DNA of 64,000 bases from assembly GCA_022419385.1 (NCBI GenBank), contig JAJUBI010000001.1, positions 434,001 to 498,000 of the forward strand. Reading direction: 5' to 3'. This DNA is from Paraconiothyrium sp. Pb-2020 (Eukaryota; Ascomycota; Dothideomycetes; Pleosporales; Didymosphaeriaceae). Both the position numbers and the translations under genes were made by a program. Positions 44,680 to 56,341 of the stretch are shown here, in pieces. The notes beneath the pieces are model-generated. The model did not search any database. It saw only the letters and a list, made by a program, of their open reading frames with translations, and was not told the DNA's origin. Numbering within the stretch: position 1 is the stretch's first letter; each line of letters begins with the position of its first letter.

Positions 44680-45699
44680 TCACGAAGGCGCCTCCCCACT
44701 GCCTCTACTACTCTCTTCCGCCTGTCTCGCCCTCTTCACCCGCTCCTCCGCAGCCTTCGCCAATATCTCTCTCCTGCTCAGACTCCCGGCCTGCAGAGTC
44801 CCACCCGCACTGCTCACCACCGTCTCACCCCCACCCCCATTCGAACCAAGCACGAACTCCCCACCCGTCCACCCTCCATGATCATACACCTCTTCCCCAG
44901 GCCCCTCAGCATACTCCTGACTCCCCACACTATGCCCACCCCTCGTCCAGTCATCCCTCTCAACCTCCCTCTCAATCTGCTTACACAGCTCCCAGAAATT
45001 TCTATCGTGGGGTCCCCACACGTTATGCGCGAGCTCATGACACAGCGTCTTGCGAATCGTTTTGTAATCCCTGTACCCATCATACGCATCGGTTCGAAGT
45101 CTCAGCTCGATGACCTCGCCCTGGTTCCGATTCAGACCCAAGGTGCGCGACTCGTGCGTCGTGTGCATCGCGGGATCCATCTCCGTCAGCAGCGGCACGC
45201 TGAACTTGTGCGTTCGCATCGCGGCTTTGATGCCTGCGTCGTCGCGGAGGCGCTCGAGGAAGCGCAGACTGCGGTCGGGATTCGGGAGGTAGGGTAAGGG
45301 TCGGAGGGTGTGGAATGTGTACTGCGCTTCTTCTTGCACTTTCTTCCAGTCGCGGTTTCGCGCGGGGAGGGCGGCTTTTATGGGGCCGGGGCGGCGTGGA
45401 GCGGCGGCTTTGGAGATGGAGTCATTGAGGGAGGTGATTTCGGCGGTTGTGCTGCCCATCAGATTTATCTTCTTGCCTTGTAGGGAAGAGAGCGGGAGCG
45501 TTGGGTCTTTGAAGGGCGGCTTAAGCAGGCCGAATTTAGGGGAGATGAGGAATTTCTGGTTTGAAGGGGGTATTGAGAGTTCGGAGGCGACGCGCTCTGA
45601 GAGGTCAATGATAGTGGCATCCTGGGCGAATGTGAGGGTTATAGGCTCGCCGTGGTGCGTGAGTGTGAGGTCGACGTCTCCGGTGGATGAGGTAGCCAT
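44680..45699 (-). CDS. WLM-domain metalloprotease with N-terminal ubiquitin-like domain (WSS1-like)
   Basis: A single exon of 339 aa; the start is the ATG at 45699 (MATSSTGDVDL). Residues about 8-85 look like a ubiquitin-like fold (VDLTLTHHGEPITLTF ... LQGKKINLMG). The WLM zinc-protease domain follows, with HELAHNVWGPHD at residues 221-232, the HExxHxxxxxH metal site. The C-terminal 90 residues are Gly/Glu/Arg-rich and disordered, ending in a basic helix. WSS1/SPRTN-type enzymes degrade DNA-protein crosslinks and sumoylated proteins. Members with an N-terminal UBL form a plant/fungal subgroup, which fits this layout better than yeast WSS1 itself. No SHP or SIM motif could be called with confidence. 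Confidence 0.88.
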   Translation of the reverse strand: MATSSTGDVDLTLTHHGEPITLTFAQDATIIDLSERVASELSIPPSNQKFLISPKFGLLKPPFKDPTLPLSSLQGKKINLMGSTTAEITSLNDSISKAAAPRRPGPIKAALPARNRDWKKVQEEAQYTFHTLRPLPYLPNPDRSLRFLERLRDDAGIKAAMRTHKFSVPLLTEMDPAMHTTHESRTLGLNRNQGEVIELRLRTDAYDGYRDYKTIRKTLCHELAHNVWGPHDRNFWELCKQIEREVERDDWTRGGHSVGSQEYAEGPGEEVYDHGGWTGGEFVLGSNGGGGETVVSSAGGTLQAGSLSRREILAKAAEERVKRARQAEESSRGSGEAPS

Positions 45700-46257
45700 T
45701 TGTGCAGGTTGGGCTGCGTCTACAGTTGTCACTTGATGATTGTATGTATGCGGTAAGTAAATAGGTTAGTTAAAGATCAATATCACGTCGCAAATGCGAA
45801 CGCTTTACTCGGACTTCGGTGACGTTCATATAGTTTCCACCGTGTCGCCATCGTGGATTTGTCAGAACCGCGCCAAGACATGAGGCACGTGGCGTCAGAG
45901 GCACCTGGGCAGCTGAGGACACATGAGTTGTACCTGAACATCACCAATAGTGATCATTCCGCGAACTCAAGCGTACAGTATTACAACGAGTAGCCCAATC
46001 TAGTAAATATCGAACGAGTATATACAATGACCACCGTGGTCCGCACCTGAAGAATACTCTCGAAGTCAAAAGACCTTCGACATGATTTGGGTATCAATGC
46101 TCGTCTCCGAAATGCGATGTGGAGTTGTACAGCACCAACGAACAGAAACCTTTCCAAAAGATGCGCCTGCGCCAATTAAATGCCAACCGGGTCCCAATGC
46201 CATGCCCTTGCTAAACAATATGAAAACTGGCTTGTGAGGCCGTGGATGCGTCGCCGT
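45700..46257. other. intergenic region
   Basis: A 558-base gap between the WLM gene promoter and the 3' end of the LicD gene. No gene seen. Confidence 0.5.
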
Positions 46258-47390
46258 CTACACTTGCTTCTCTTCTTGTTCTTTCCTTTTTTTCTCTTCC
46301 TCTTCCTGCCTTTGGTGTTCTTCTGCTCGTTGGGCCTCTTCTTGCCTGTCCCTTTCGGCTTGTTCTGGCGTCTTGATCCACAGCAGCTGTTGGGTGTTCC
46401 ACTTGTGCCTGGACTCGTTAGCATGACATCCCAAAGATGAGGCGTGTTGGCTTACCCTTCAAATTCAGTCACAGTGAGCGCCTTCTCCTGGTACTCCTCC
46501 TTCAAGATCTTGTCGTACGCATATGGCACCTTGGCGGCGACGCCCTCGAACATGGTCTCACGCATGGGATAGAGATCCGAGGTCTGGTACTTGTGGTAAT
46601 TCTTACAGCTCCACCATCCAGGCGCAGTGTCGGGGTGAGTCTCGCTAAGTCCGGTGATGTCGATGAATAAACCGTTGCTAGTGTCTATCCACCTTGCATC
46701 GATGATGTTCATGCCATCTCCCCGCTCGCGCTCGACGATCATAGGGTTCACGTCCATGAGATACTGCCGCTCGAATTTGCCGTCGTCGGATCGGTACTTG
46801 TGCGTGGTCTGGTTGTAGTGCTGGCCAAGGTAGGTGAGGGTGGAATCTGATACCTGGGTGTCCATGTCCCAGTCCCATGGTAACCGCTGTGTAGATGTTA
46901 GTGATCGTTTGGTAGTGACAAGCGATGACAGGTACCTTTCCGTTCCACCACCAGCCGAGTAGCGTTCCGTGGGCTATCCACGTATCGAGGCCCTTCTCGC
47001 GGAACCATTCGAGATATGCGCGAACCATGTGCAACTGTGTTTCGGTGCGTTCTTCGTCTGAAACAATGCCCTTAAAGTAGCGGCGGTCGTAGTGGCCCAT
47101 CTGATTGCCTTGTCTGGAAAATTGTTAGTCGAGGCTCAACCGTCTGGACAGCGGGACAGAGGGGATGCAAGCTACGACAACAGCAGCCCTCCAACGCGGT
47201 GATTGACATACCCAGGCTCGTGGAAGTATTTCAAAGCCTCCCTTTGCTCTTCAGACAGCTCCGCTCGCCGTTCCATCCGTGTCTCTGTGGCATGCTGTGC
47301 AACATCTGCTTTGGCCTCGACGGGCGCTGCGAATGTTTGTCCAAGAAGGGAAGCACCGGCGATGGCGACGGTGTATGCTGAAAGTCTCAT
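46258..47390 (-). CDS. secreted LicD-family protein
   Basis: Exons 47390-47212, 47113-46936, 46886-46456 and 46408-46258 give 939 nt (312 aa). Residues 1-21 (MRLSAYTVAIAGASLLGQTFA) are a signal peptide. The LicD core is clear: WIAHGTLLGWWWNGK is followed, across intron 2, by RLPWDWDMDTQVS, the acidic metal/nucleotide site at residues 120-132. Later, ARWIDTSNGLFIDITGL and YPMRETMFEGV are also typical. LicD proteins transfer phosphocholine-type or sugar-phosphate groups onto glycans; fungal members are related to MNN4 and act in the secretory pathway on cell-wall mannan or glycolipids. The last exon adds a highly charged Glu/Gln/Lys coiled coil (RDRQEEAQRAEEHQRQEEEE) not needed for the fold. 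Confidence 0.88.
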
Positions 47391-49065
47391 GTCCAGGAAC
47401 CGAAATGTCGCAGACTCGCAATCGAGATAAGGAAAGTATTAATATCGTGTACTGGTCTGGAAGTGGCGCATAAATCCGGGCTGTGGCGCGGCGACTCCCT
47501 CCAAGTATATACGGTGGGGGGACAAGGCGGGTCGACGGGTACAAACAGTTTCGGGGGATTTGACTGTTTAACTTGGCAAGTTGCCGCGTGCGCGTAACTT
47601 GTAACAGGGCGTGACGTATCGAGTGAAGGGGTAGCAGGCGCAGTCGGTTGAAGCGGGTGAAGATGCGTATTCAGTGGTATCAGGCTCGTCAGGCGATCAG
47701 ACGGGTATACGTAGGACGTTATCGGTCCACACGGGTACATGAAAGCGATCGTCTACGTCTTCCCGCCGCGTAGACAAGGGGGACAGGCCCCCTTCTGCGA
47801 TGCATCTGCGCTGAAGAGCTTGAAGGCGCCAAACTATTTCCGGCAGGGGGTCGCGTGTGTGGCAGGCCCAGTGGGCGCTCGGAGTGGAGATTTCTGAGAT
47901 TGTGGAAGTCTGGGACGAGCCGTCCTTGCCGGCTTGTGTTGTTGCGTGGACTTGGGAACGGCAGCCCTGCCAATACGCGCGTCCTTGGGAGACAGGGTCC
48001 CGCGACTACGTAACCACTCGCATCGCTTCGTCTCGGCCAGCCAAGCGTGGACGGTCGATTTTTTAGACTTTGCGGTGAGGATCCACGAGGCTGCCGCTGT
48101 TCATGTGGTCATGCTCACCTCTGATTCCTTTGTATCGATGTCTCAAGAGTCGCATGCTCTCGTACTGTTCGTGTCCAAGATCGGCGCCTGCCAAGCGCCA
48201 AGATATCGGACAATGCCATCGGGCCTTGGCATTCGGCACGAAACGGCAGCGGCGTCTGCACAAGGCGTGCAATCGCATTCTATCTCTCTATTTCTTACCA
48301 AGCGCCAGGAAGCGGCCGAGGTGAGCGGCCTTGCATAGTGCTGTGCTCTAGTCAAAACCACGGTAGCGCGATACGGCGAACCCCCGGGGGGCCCCTGATA
48401 TCTTTAAGGCATACAGGATCTGCGTTTTCCGTGGGTCGTTCTGTGGGTGACGATCTGCCAGACGACCGCATTTGCATCGCCGGAAATGGCGATTGACAGG
48501 TCGACGGAAACGCGCTACAGCTGCTCGTCCGGATACTTGGCTTTCCATCTGAAGTAGCAGCTGTGCCACACAGCGTGGCGCCCTTCCAAAATAGCCCTCG
48601 AACATTGCTCACCGACTGCCGTGCCGTGCCGTGTTTCCTGCATGCAAAATACTCGTTCACTGCCCTTTGAGCGCACGTAGGCGTAATGCAACGTCAGCTC
48701 AACCGTCTGACGCGAAACCCAGGTCGGTGGGGGACGCCGCGGAGCGGCATGCGACAAGATACGGTATACGGAGGTACGATCGTACAACCCTGAGCTGGAA
48801 CGTCTACCAGATTCCACCATCCACTTCAATCGATCGTGGTGACCCATTAATACAACTTGGAGGTACGCTTCATATCTCTACAACAGGCGCTGTTGAAACA
48901 TGCCGTCGATCGGTATTGATGATATCAAACCTACCCCGTCCCTACTACCCCATCGCTTGCTACTAGTACATACCATACAGCGACTTTCGCCAGGGGTCGA
49001 TAGTCTATCCTGGAACGCTCACATAACCCAAATGCCTGCTACGCCTACAATAGAGAGAATGGATA
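47391..49065. other. intergenic region
   Basis: About 1.7 kb with no convincing gene. Frames of 70-110 codons (for example 48352-48660 and 48515-48847, minus strand) overlap each other and look random. A G/C palindromic run (cccccggggggcccc) occurs near 48381-48395. Confidence 0.45.
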
Positions 49066-50572
49066 CTATGACACGTCCATCGCATCTGCACCGTTCGTCA
49101 CCGCGAGAGACACATCGCCAGCGTCACCGATCAGGCGCTTTTCTGAATCCGCGACATACTGTGCTTGGCGTTAGTGCACGGATGCTGTGTCTTGGAAGGC
49201 TAACTTACCTTCACACTCCTCGTGGGGTCGTAAAAGAGCGCGAAGCTGCGTTGCACATCATCGATGCTAACCTCAGATCCTTGTCGCTTGCCGCGAATAA
49301 GATCCGAGGTCGTGATTAGATTACTTGCGTATCTCAAGCCCGTTTCTTGACCGATCTTCGTCAGGAGCGCGAGGGCATCGGGTGAGACATCCACCTCCTC
49401 CTCCTGCGCTCGAATAGAAAGAATTTGTTGCATCTCCTCGCGAGAGTATGGGTGTGTGCTGACAATGACCACGCGGTCAAGGAAGTCTAGAGGCAGACCA
49501 TGTGGTGACCGGTAGTCTGTTCCTCTGATTTGTGTGTTGCCTCTGTTGCTGGCCATGATGACAATGGGCGCAAGCTCATCTTCTAGCGCCCGGTTGATGA
49601 AGGAGAAGCATTCAATGTCTAACATGTGCACCTCGTCGATGAACAGAACACCTGGCACGATTTCAGCCTTTCCCTCCTCTTTCCACTCTGCGACCTTGGT
49701 GTTTATCTGATCTCGCACTTCGCTGCGAATCTCGCCTGTGTCGCCCGAGAATAACGCGAGAAATCCTTGGGTCCGCGAATTTATCACGTCAATCTCGTGC
49801 AGACTGACTGTGTGGACCACTTCCCTTCGTTGTTGTAGCTCGCCCTCCGGACACTGCACGAACTTGGTGTCTATGCCCATCGCATCGTAGTCTCGCGAGC
49901 GTGTGTACGATCGCCCTAGCTTTGTGATCTTCCCCGACGCCTTGTCGATGGAGATGATGTCACCTGCCATAACCTTCTCTTTGGTCATTGCATCGATCAT
50001 CTTCGTGCCCATGTCATAGATGGTCTCCATGTCCGTCGTCTTGATTGTTAGCTTTCCCTGCTTGTTGCCCCCTGTAACACTGCGATCAATTTGAATTTCG
50101 ACCACCTCTCCTTCAATGACCTCACTCTCCTCGGTTATGCGCACACCTATTGATTTGCGGAATGCCTGCGTAAGTGCCTCCGTCTTAGACATTTCAAGAG
50201 AGAATATCTCCGACGAGGCCAGCATCGTGAAAGGCACATCGGCGCCTAGCGATTGAGACATGCCCATGGCGATGGCTGTCTTTCCTGTGCTGGGCGGTCC
50301 TGCAATGAGCACCGCGCGTCCCGCAATCTTGCCGTCCTTCGCCATCTGCAATATCACGGCCGCTGCTTTACGCGCCTTCTCCTGTCCGACAAGTCCTTGC
50401 GATGAAGATTTCGGCTCGAGCGTGTCGGTTTCGACTCCGAGGCCGCGAATGTGCGAATGTGCCGCGATGAGATTCAGCCCTCGAAGCTCCTTGCTCTCGG
50501 CGATGGTGGTGATGGGCTGTCAAGGTCAGCAATTGTACAACAGACGGCTTGGCTGTTACGTACGAGCGCCAT
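49066..50572 (-). CDS. RVB2: RuvB-like helicase 2 (reptin)
   Basis: Exons 50572-50564 (9 nt: Met-Ala-Leu only), 50516-49209 and 49158-49066 give 1410 nt (469 aa), the usual length. The Walker A motif GPPSTGKT is at residues 76-83 and Walker B is FIDEVHML near 300. Sensor and arginine-finger regions follow (MASNRGNTQIRGTDYRSPHG, GLRYASNLIT). RVB2 is an AAA+ ATPase that forms a hexamer with RVB1 and serves in INO80, SWR1, R2TP and TOR/PIKK assembly in the nucleus. The tiny first exon is supported by a good GTACGT donor and a CTGAC branch with CAG acceptor, and joins directly to PITTIAESKELRGLN as in orthologues. Confidence 0.95.
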
Positions 50573-50938
50573 GGCAGCGGTGGGATGACGGAACTGTGCA
50601 ATGTGGGAGGATGAGCTTCAAGATGCGTCAAACGACCAGGCGAGAGCTCACAGCGAAACTTCGCGATGTAGCTTGCTGCACGGACCATCAAAGACCCACA
50701 TGTTTAAGCTACGTTCGGTAAGATCGGCGATGGACTAATCCCATGATGGACTAGTGATGCGTAGCGCGTCGAGCGAGGGGACGCGACTTACAGACATATA
50801 AATTCAAGGGCCCCCTCAGTCGTTCCTGCACCAATAATCAGCTCACCGCTTCTGGATCCTTCAATAACGCCTGCTCCCGCCATCGTGCGCTGAGCAGAGC
50901 GGCGGTGTGGTGCCTTTCAGATTGGAGATATCGCCGGC
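50573..50938. other. divergent promoter region RVB2 / coiled-coil gene
   Basis: A 366-base shared promoter region between divergent genes. It contains a TATA-like/initiator-rich patch (acatataaattcaag) near 50795. No coding sequence. Confidence 0.45.
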
Positions 50939-53900
50939 ATGTCTAGCCGTGAGCAGCCACCAGGACGGCGCATGGCGTATCCGATAATCGATCTACAAAC
51001 AACAAAGAATGGCAATGCTGGTTCCAACAATCCTTCCGCCGCAAGTCCTGGCAAGAGGTATGTGCCTCTATCTGTTTACAGACTGTCAAGTTTCGTGCTG
51101 CTCGAGGCAAGCGTGTGCGTCAACCATGACAGCTTGTTCTTAGCCTTCTTACGACAGCTCGCGAATAACTGGAAAGACCGCAATATGGAATTATTGCTGC
51201 ACAAGAGGACCATTTACATATATGCACATGTGTCCCGCTAGTGTCCATTCGTTCCTGTCCGTCCCGCTAACAGGAAAAGCAGCGGCTTTGACACGGCTCC
51301 TTCTCCCCTGGACAATTCCCGCTACCCGCCAACTTCTGCACAAGCAAAAGAGTCTCTTCGCAGCAAAAGACCAGCAGAATCACCTGTCAACATTAATGTC
51401 GACAAGCGAGCTCGTATCAACGGGTCACCACAACAAAATAGGGTACGCCTAGCTATATGGGGAGACTATAGCTAGTTTCTAACGATTTGAACTTAGTCGA
51501 ACACGGGTAGTCCAGCAGTGTCAAGACAGAATTCCACAACTGCAGCTATTGGCCCATCGGCAGTACGGCGGGCATCAGGAATGTCTACCGGAGACAACAT
51601 GGTGAACCCTTCCAGAGATCCACGTAGAAGACTCCCGGCAGGCTCGGCAAGTCCTCTACATGCCGCGTCGCCACTCTCAATAACCAACGGAGAACCCGGC
51701 CAACATGGTAGCGGGAATACGACTCCATTACATGGAGCACCACTTGCTCCTTCAATGGTGCCGCATAAGCGAGTTTCAGTTGGCGGAGACGTACGCGGAG
51801 TAGCCTCTATCAGACAGGCAGCCGCGAAAAAGCAGATGCTCCCCGGGCCTGGTTCGGAGAATTCGGCGTTGGCTAAGATTCAGGCCAAGAACATTGAACT
51901 CCAAAACCAGGTGAAAAAGGCAACAGAAAAGCTAGGTCAAGTACAAACTGAGCTAAAAAGGGATACAACGGAGCGCAACCAAACGGATGACGATCTAAGG
52001 GCGAAGTTGAGCCAGATGGAAGCGGCGCTGAATCAAGTGCAAGAGCAACTGAAGACCGAGAAGACCCAACGGAACAATTTGGAAGAGCGTCTTCAGAAAG
52101 TCGAGGAGGAACAAACCCGAAATCCCCCTGTTAACTCAAGTCTGTTGAAGCAGGTGGACGATCTTTCGACAAAAGTGGAGCAACTAGAAGTTCCGTCAAA
52201 ACAGCAGCCGCAGCTTGATACTGCCCACATCCAGTCTCAGATTGAGAACCGCGTGAAGCAGTCGGTCCAGTCTGACATTAAGGGTCATGTTACCAAAGTT
52301 ACTGGCTTGGAGACGAGATTCGCTTCCATTGAAAAGCGTCTAGATAAGCTGAAGCCTGATGTCGAGAAAGGCATCACGCAGTCGATCCAGAAAGAGATCG
52401 AACCTCTTCAGTCTAAGCTTAATCAGCTTGTGACCAAGACTGACTCCCACAAATCCCGTATCGATGACCTTGCCAAAGAGCCGAATAATAGCCGAGTCGA
52501 TAAACTAGCCAAGGAATTGGTTCATGTAAAGAACCAATCCAATTCAAATGAAAAGCTTATCGATGCTCTTTCCAAGGAAGACGTATATCTGCTTAAGCAA
52601 GATGTGGAAGCGTTTAAGAAAGCCGATCTATCCAAGCAAATTTCAGACCTTCAATCCAACTTTGCTACTCAAAAGCAGGAAACTACGCAGCAGTTCCATA
52701 AGGTTGAAAGCAAATTATTGGAGAAATCAACAGTGACGCAGTACGAGTAAGTTCTTTCTAAATACTTGGTCTATCATGAACTAAAGTTTCATAGAGCATT
52801 AGAGAAGCAAGTAGAGTCGTTTCACGGACGAATTGAGTCATACGTAAACGAGCGCGTGCAACAGCAAGTGCCTTTCCTTGTCGATCCTACAATCGCCACG
52901 ATGAAAGTACATATCGAGCAAATTGTACAAAAGGTCAAAGAGGATATAGGGACGCATGTTGCCGAAAACCAGAGCGCTTTGAGCAACTTGAAGTCGTCGA
53001 CTTCAGCCTTGGTAGGGGAATTGCGAGGTGATGTTGCGAGGGCGAATTCGGATGCTTCAGCTGAAGTGGAACGTCTGCGATCAGAAGTATCGAACCTAGA
53101 AGGTCCCGTTACTGAAGTACAACTCAATGTCGAGGAGCTGAGGTCAGCAATCTCTTCCAACAATAGAGCTCTGCGAGCGGAATTGACCGGAATGCGAGCT
53201 GCCCCTGGTCCGTCTTCTGCAAGCACTGGGGCTTTGGCCCTACCGAACCATGATGGTACGGTCGTACAGATACTTAACGAAGAATTCGGGGATCGAATTG
53301 ACAGGCTTGAAAAAGAGAATTCCGAGAGCAAGGATGTTCTCCAAGATGCTACCGAGGATGTGCGTGAAGCTCTGTCGAAAGCGGAATCGGCGCATGTTAC
53401 AGTCAATGCTATGGCACGCTCCCTTGACCTTCTCACAAAGGACTTCAAAAATATGGGAAACGCTATGAATACTCTTCAAGACGAGGTCAAGTCACTCCGC
53501 ACACAGCCCTCCATTAGATTCGAACACACCGAACCAGTACCAATGCCAAGCAACACCGCGCGTCCAGATACGACAATAAAAGACGCAGCAATCGAAGAGC
53601 GACTTCAAACAATGAACCTTGCTTTAAGGAATTTGACGTCTCGGTACGAAAACATTACGACCGAATATTTGCATCAGAGCATGGTGCATTGGCTTGCACA
53701 AACTTACCCGAACGCGCCGAATTTTCTTCAAGATCTGCAACGAATGCAACAAGAGCTGCAGCCGATGCAACGAGGCTTGAAAGATATCGGAGAGTTTGTC
53801 AATAGTATCGCCTGGATGCGAGAAGACCCCTTCTGTAGTCAGCACCTCTTCAATCTTGCCCAAAAGGCCGAGGCTATTGAGCAGCTCCTCCGCGACAAAG

Positions 53901-54601
53901 ATAGACTAGGGCATCCAGCTACGTGGGAAGACTTCAATGGCCTCCGGAATAAGATCGAGGCAGAAGCTCAGGCAAGGGCTGCTGGGTCAGCTTCACATGT
54001 TTCGCATGATGAACTTGATGCTCTTCGAGCTGACCTAGAGACTGAGCGTTCTGATCGAGAATCGCTTACCAGTAAAATCACGCCTATTCATAGAAGCCTC
54101 GATGAGATTTGGCGCGAACTTAGCAACCTCAAAGGAAAGTTCGTCGATTTGACAGGCAGCAAGGCTCTCACAGACGGAACGATCCACACTCTGAATACTC
54201 AGATGGCGACATTGGTTACCCGCGTGGATGATGCAAGCTCCAAAATCGAGCAAGACACGGAGACGCATAAACAATTCATCGGTAAGTAAACTCAGACAAG
54301 GCAGCACTATATACTAATCGTACTGTACTATTCAGACGACGCGAAAACCACTCTGGGGCAACACGGACAAAGCCTGGAAGCGCACCAGCGGCTCATCGGT
54401 AAGTATTCCCGAACCACGTATGAGGATGCATATATTGATCGTGTTCGCCGTGTAGATAAACTGAAGGCCAACGTTCCAGCGATCATTGTCACGGTGATGG
54501 AGCTCCAGCAGTTTACTCTGGATATCAACAAAAATCTTAGAAGCGGCGGTTTCAGAGACTTCAAATTCAGCCACACGTTTTCAGCACCTCCCAAACCCTA
54601 A
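50939..54601 (+). CDS. long coiled-coil protein
   Basis: Exons 50939-51057, 51274-51442, 51497-52746, 52795-54281, 54336-54398 and 54456-54601 give 3234 nt (1077 aa). The first about 170 residues are Ser/Pro-rich and basic with possible nuclear signals (DKRARINGS, SRDPRRRLPAG). From about residue 190 to the end the protein is almost entirely heptad-like helix (IQAKNIELQNQVKKATEKLG, KTEKTQRNNLEERLQKVEEE, DLSTKVEQLE) with a short Gly/Ser/Pro break. The final 25 residues (FRDFKFSHTFSAPPKP) are non-helical. No catalytic motif. It may be a structural or tethering protein (spindle-pole, septal or nuclear scaffold), but coiled coils alone do not show which. Intron 1 is 216 nt, longer than most here. 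Confidence 0.8.
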
Positions 54602-55350
54602 GGTAGGTCAATTGTCGCTTACCACGCGCCCTTCCTTTCCTTTGTCGGATTCATCTTCAAGGCGTTTACGGACTATTTTGTCTGGAAACGTATCCCTGTG
54701 ATTTTGGAAGCATTGATACCCCTCACACTTTTCGGTCCGTTCGGCCGGATCTCTTCTATGAAGATCCTCATGTTTCGGTGTATCACGTTAGGGTGTATAT
54801 TGGGGCGTTCATATTCCCTTTACGATTGATATCCCATGTAGTATATTGTAGGGGCGACTTCGGCGTTAAGACGCCAGATGTCGACGTCCTCGGACACTAG
54901 CCGCAGGGCAGGTACACTTCTTCTCGAGCAGCGGTCGACTATGGTCGCATATGCACATATTTCGAGGTGCATATTTGGTAACGAGGCTCTATACATCCAA
55001 AATGATTTCCTTGACCTTGCTGTGTAAACGTGATGTCACATCGTTTGGTATTTCCGGAAGGGATTGATCGAAGAACTCCAGCAATAGCGATGTACCTCTG
55101 AAACTCATCTAGAAATGGAGACCACAACGTCATGCAAGACGTCGAAATAAGCAGGCCAAACGACGTTGCCAAGTACACCGTCTGCGGGGCGATCTTCCGC
55201 CCCACTATAATTTGTTCCTCCAAGGTTCGCGCGTAGAGCTCCACCAAACACTACCAACTTCGCGTACAACCGCAATTCGACATTCTCCTTATCCTCCGTA
55301 CGCCATCATCACGACTCTCTACAGCTTCCACCGTCTCGAAAGCGCGTGCA
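54602..55350. other. intergenic region
   Basis: A 749-base gap between two plus-strand genes. The final part before 55351 should be the POP8 promoter. No gene seen. Confidence 0.45.
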
Positions 55351-55889
55351 ATGGCGCCTCTCCCTCTCTCCGCGCCCACGCACCCACCACCAACAACCTC
55401 ACAACAACCCAACGACCACTCCTCAGAGCCTCCCTCCAAGAAACGCAAGAAAACTACCCCTTCTACCGTCCACACCGCCACCCTCCGCGCTACAACCTGG
55501 ACATACTTCCACCTGCACCTCACCACGACCACCCCTCCTCCCTCCTCCCCACTCACCTCAGACCTCGACCCCTTAACCATAAAATCACTCCTCACACCAC
55601 CCCTGCAATCCTACCCCTCGGCCTCACCGGCGCCGCGATCCCAATCGATATCCTTAAAAGCGAGGGGCGGAGCGTATGGATCAGAGTGCAGAGGCGGGAT
55701 GCGAAGGGTGTGCAAGCGGCATTGGCGTCGTGGGCTGGTGGGGTGGAGGGGGGTTTAGTTCCTGGGGTGGGCAGGGAGGAGGAAGGGAAGAGGGTGAGGG
55801 TTTCGTGGAGGGTTGTTGAGAGCAGGGGGACGTTGGGGAAGAGCGCAGGAGGGAGGACGGGGGATGGGGGTGATTTGTTTGCGGGATGA
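55351..55889 (+). CDS. POP8: RNase P/MRP subunit POP8-like, one frame break
   Basis: The start is the ATG at 55351 (MAPLPLSAPTHPP). A polar, Pro/Thr-rich N-terminus with SKKRKKT (nuclear signal) leads into the core ATTWTYFHLHL ... LDPLTIKSLLTPPLQSY. The family's next element, LGLTGAAIPIDILKSEGRSVWIRVQRRDAKGVQAAL, is in the frame one base away. The C4 run at 55614-55617 is the natural break: one extra C gives SYPLGLTGAA and an unbroken 180-codon frame ending at 55889. POP8 is a small Alba-like protein of the RNase P and RNase MRP complexes. Without restoration the frame stops at 55758 after unrelated residues (RCKRHW...). A lost base in the assembly is likely because the gene should be essential. 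Confidence 0.7.
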
Positions 55890-56341
55890 GAAGCTTGTGT
55901 GAGGACACGCCTAAGAAAGGGCTGGACTATGGTAACGGTGGTTGAGAGACATGCAAGACTGACGATGCTCGAGGGCGGAGAAGTGCTGGTTGACGAGCAC
56001 ACGCAAGCCCAGTCCGAGTGCGGCGCAACGTACTGCGAGCGCGAGTGTGCAGGGCAGTTGTGAGCGTTTCGAGACCACAACACGAATAGGCGATACTGGA
56101 TGTCACGCCTGATAGAGTGAAGACGGGTCAAGTCAACAGAGCATCGCATCACGTATGATGCACAAAGGAAAATACTTTGTCTACCAGCCGATCCAATCGG
56201 GACACCATCAACAAATGAGACTCATTCACATGCGTATACTCTACCAATTCCATCGACATCAGGATATACACCATTTTGGACGCTAGAAGTCAAACCTCTC
56301 CTATATGTTCATTCTCAAAAACAGGCAAGCAAGTGGGTTGT
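55890..56341. other. convergent intergenic region
   Basis: A 452-base gap between converging genes. A minus-strand frame covering it is mostly antisense to POP8 and not credible. Confidence 0.5.

Noticed and set aside
48381..48395. G/C palindromic run as a hairpin or terminator
   Set aside because: Bacterial-type terminators do not apply here; a short GC palindrome alone is not evidence of function.
48352..48847. Overlapping minus-strand frames between the LicD and RVB2 genes
   Set aside because: They overlap each other in different phases and show no protein-like features.
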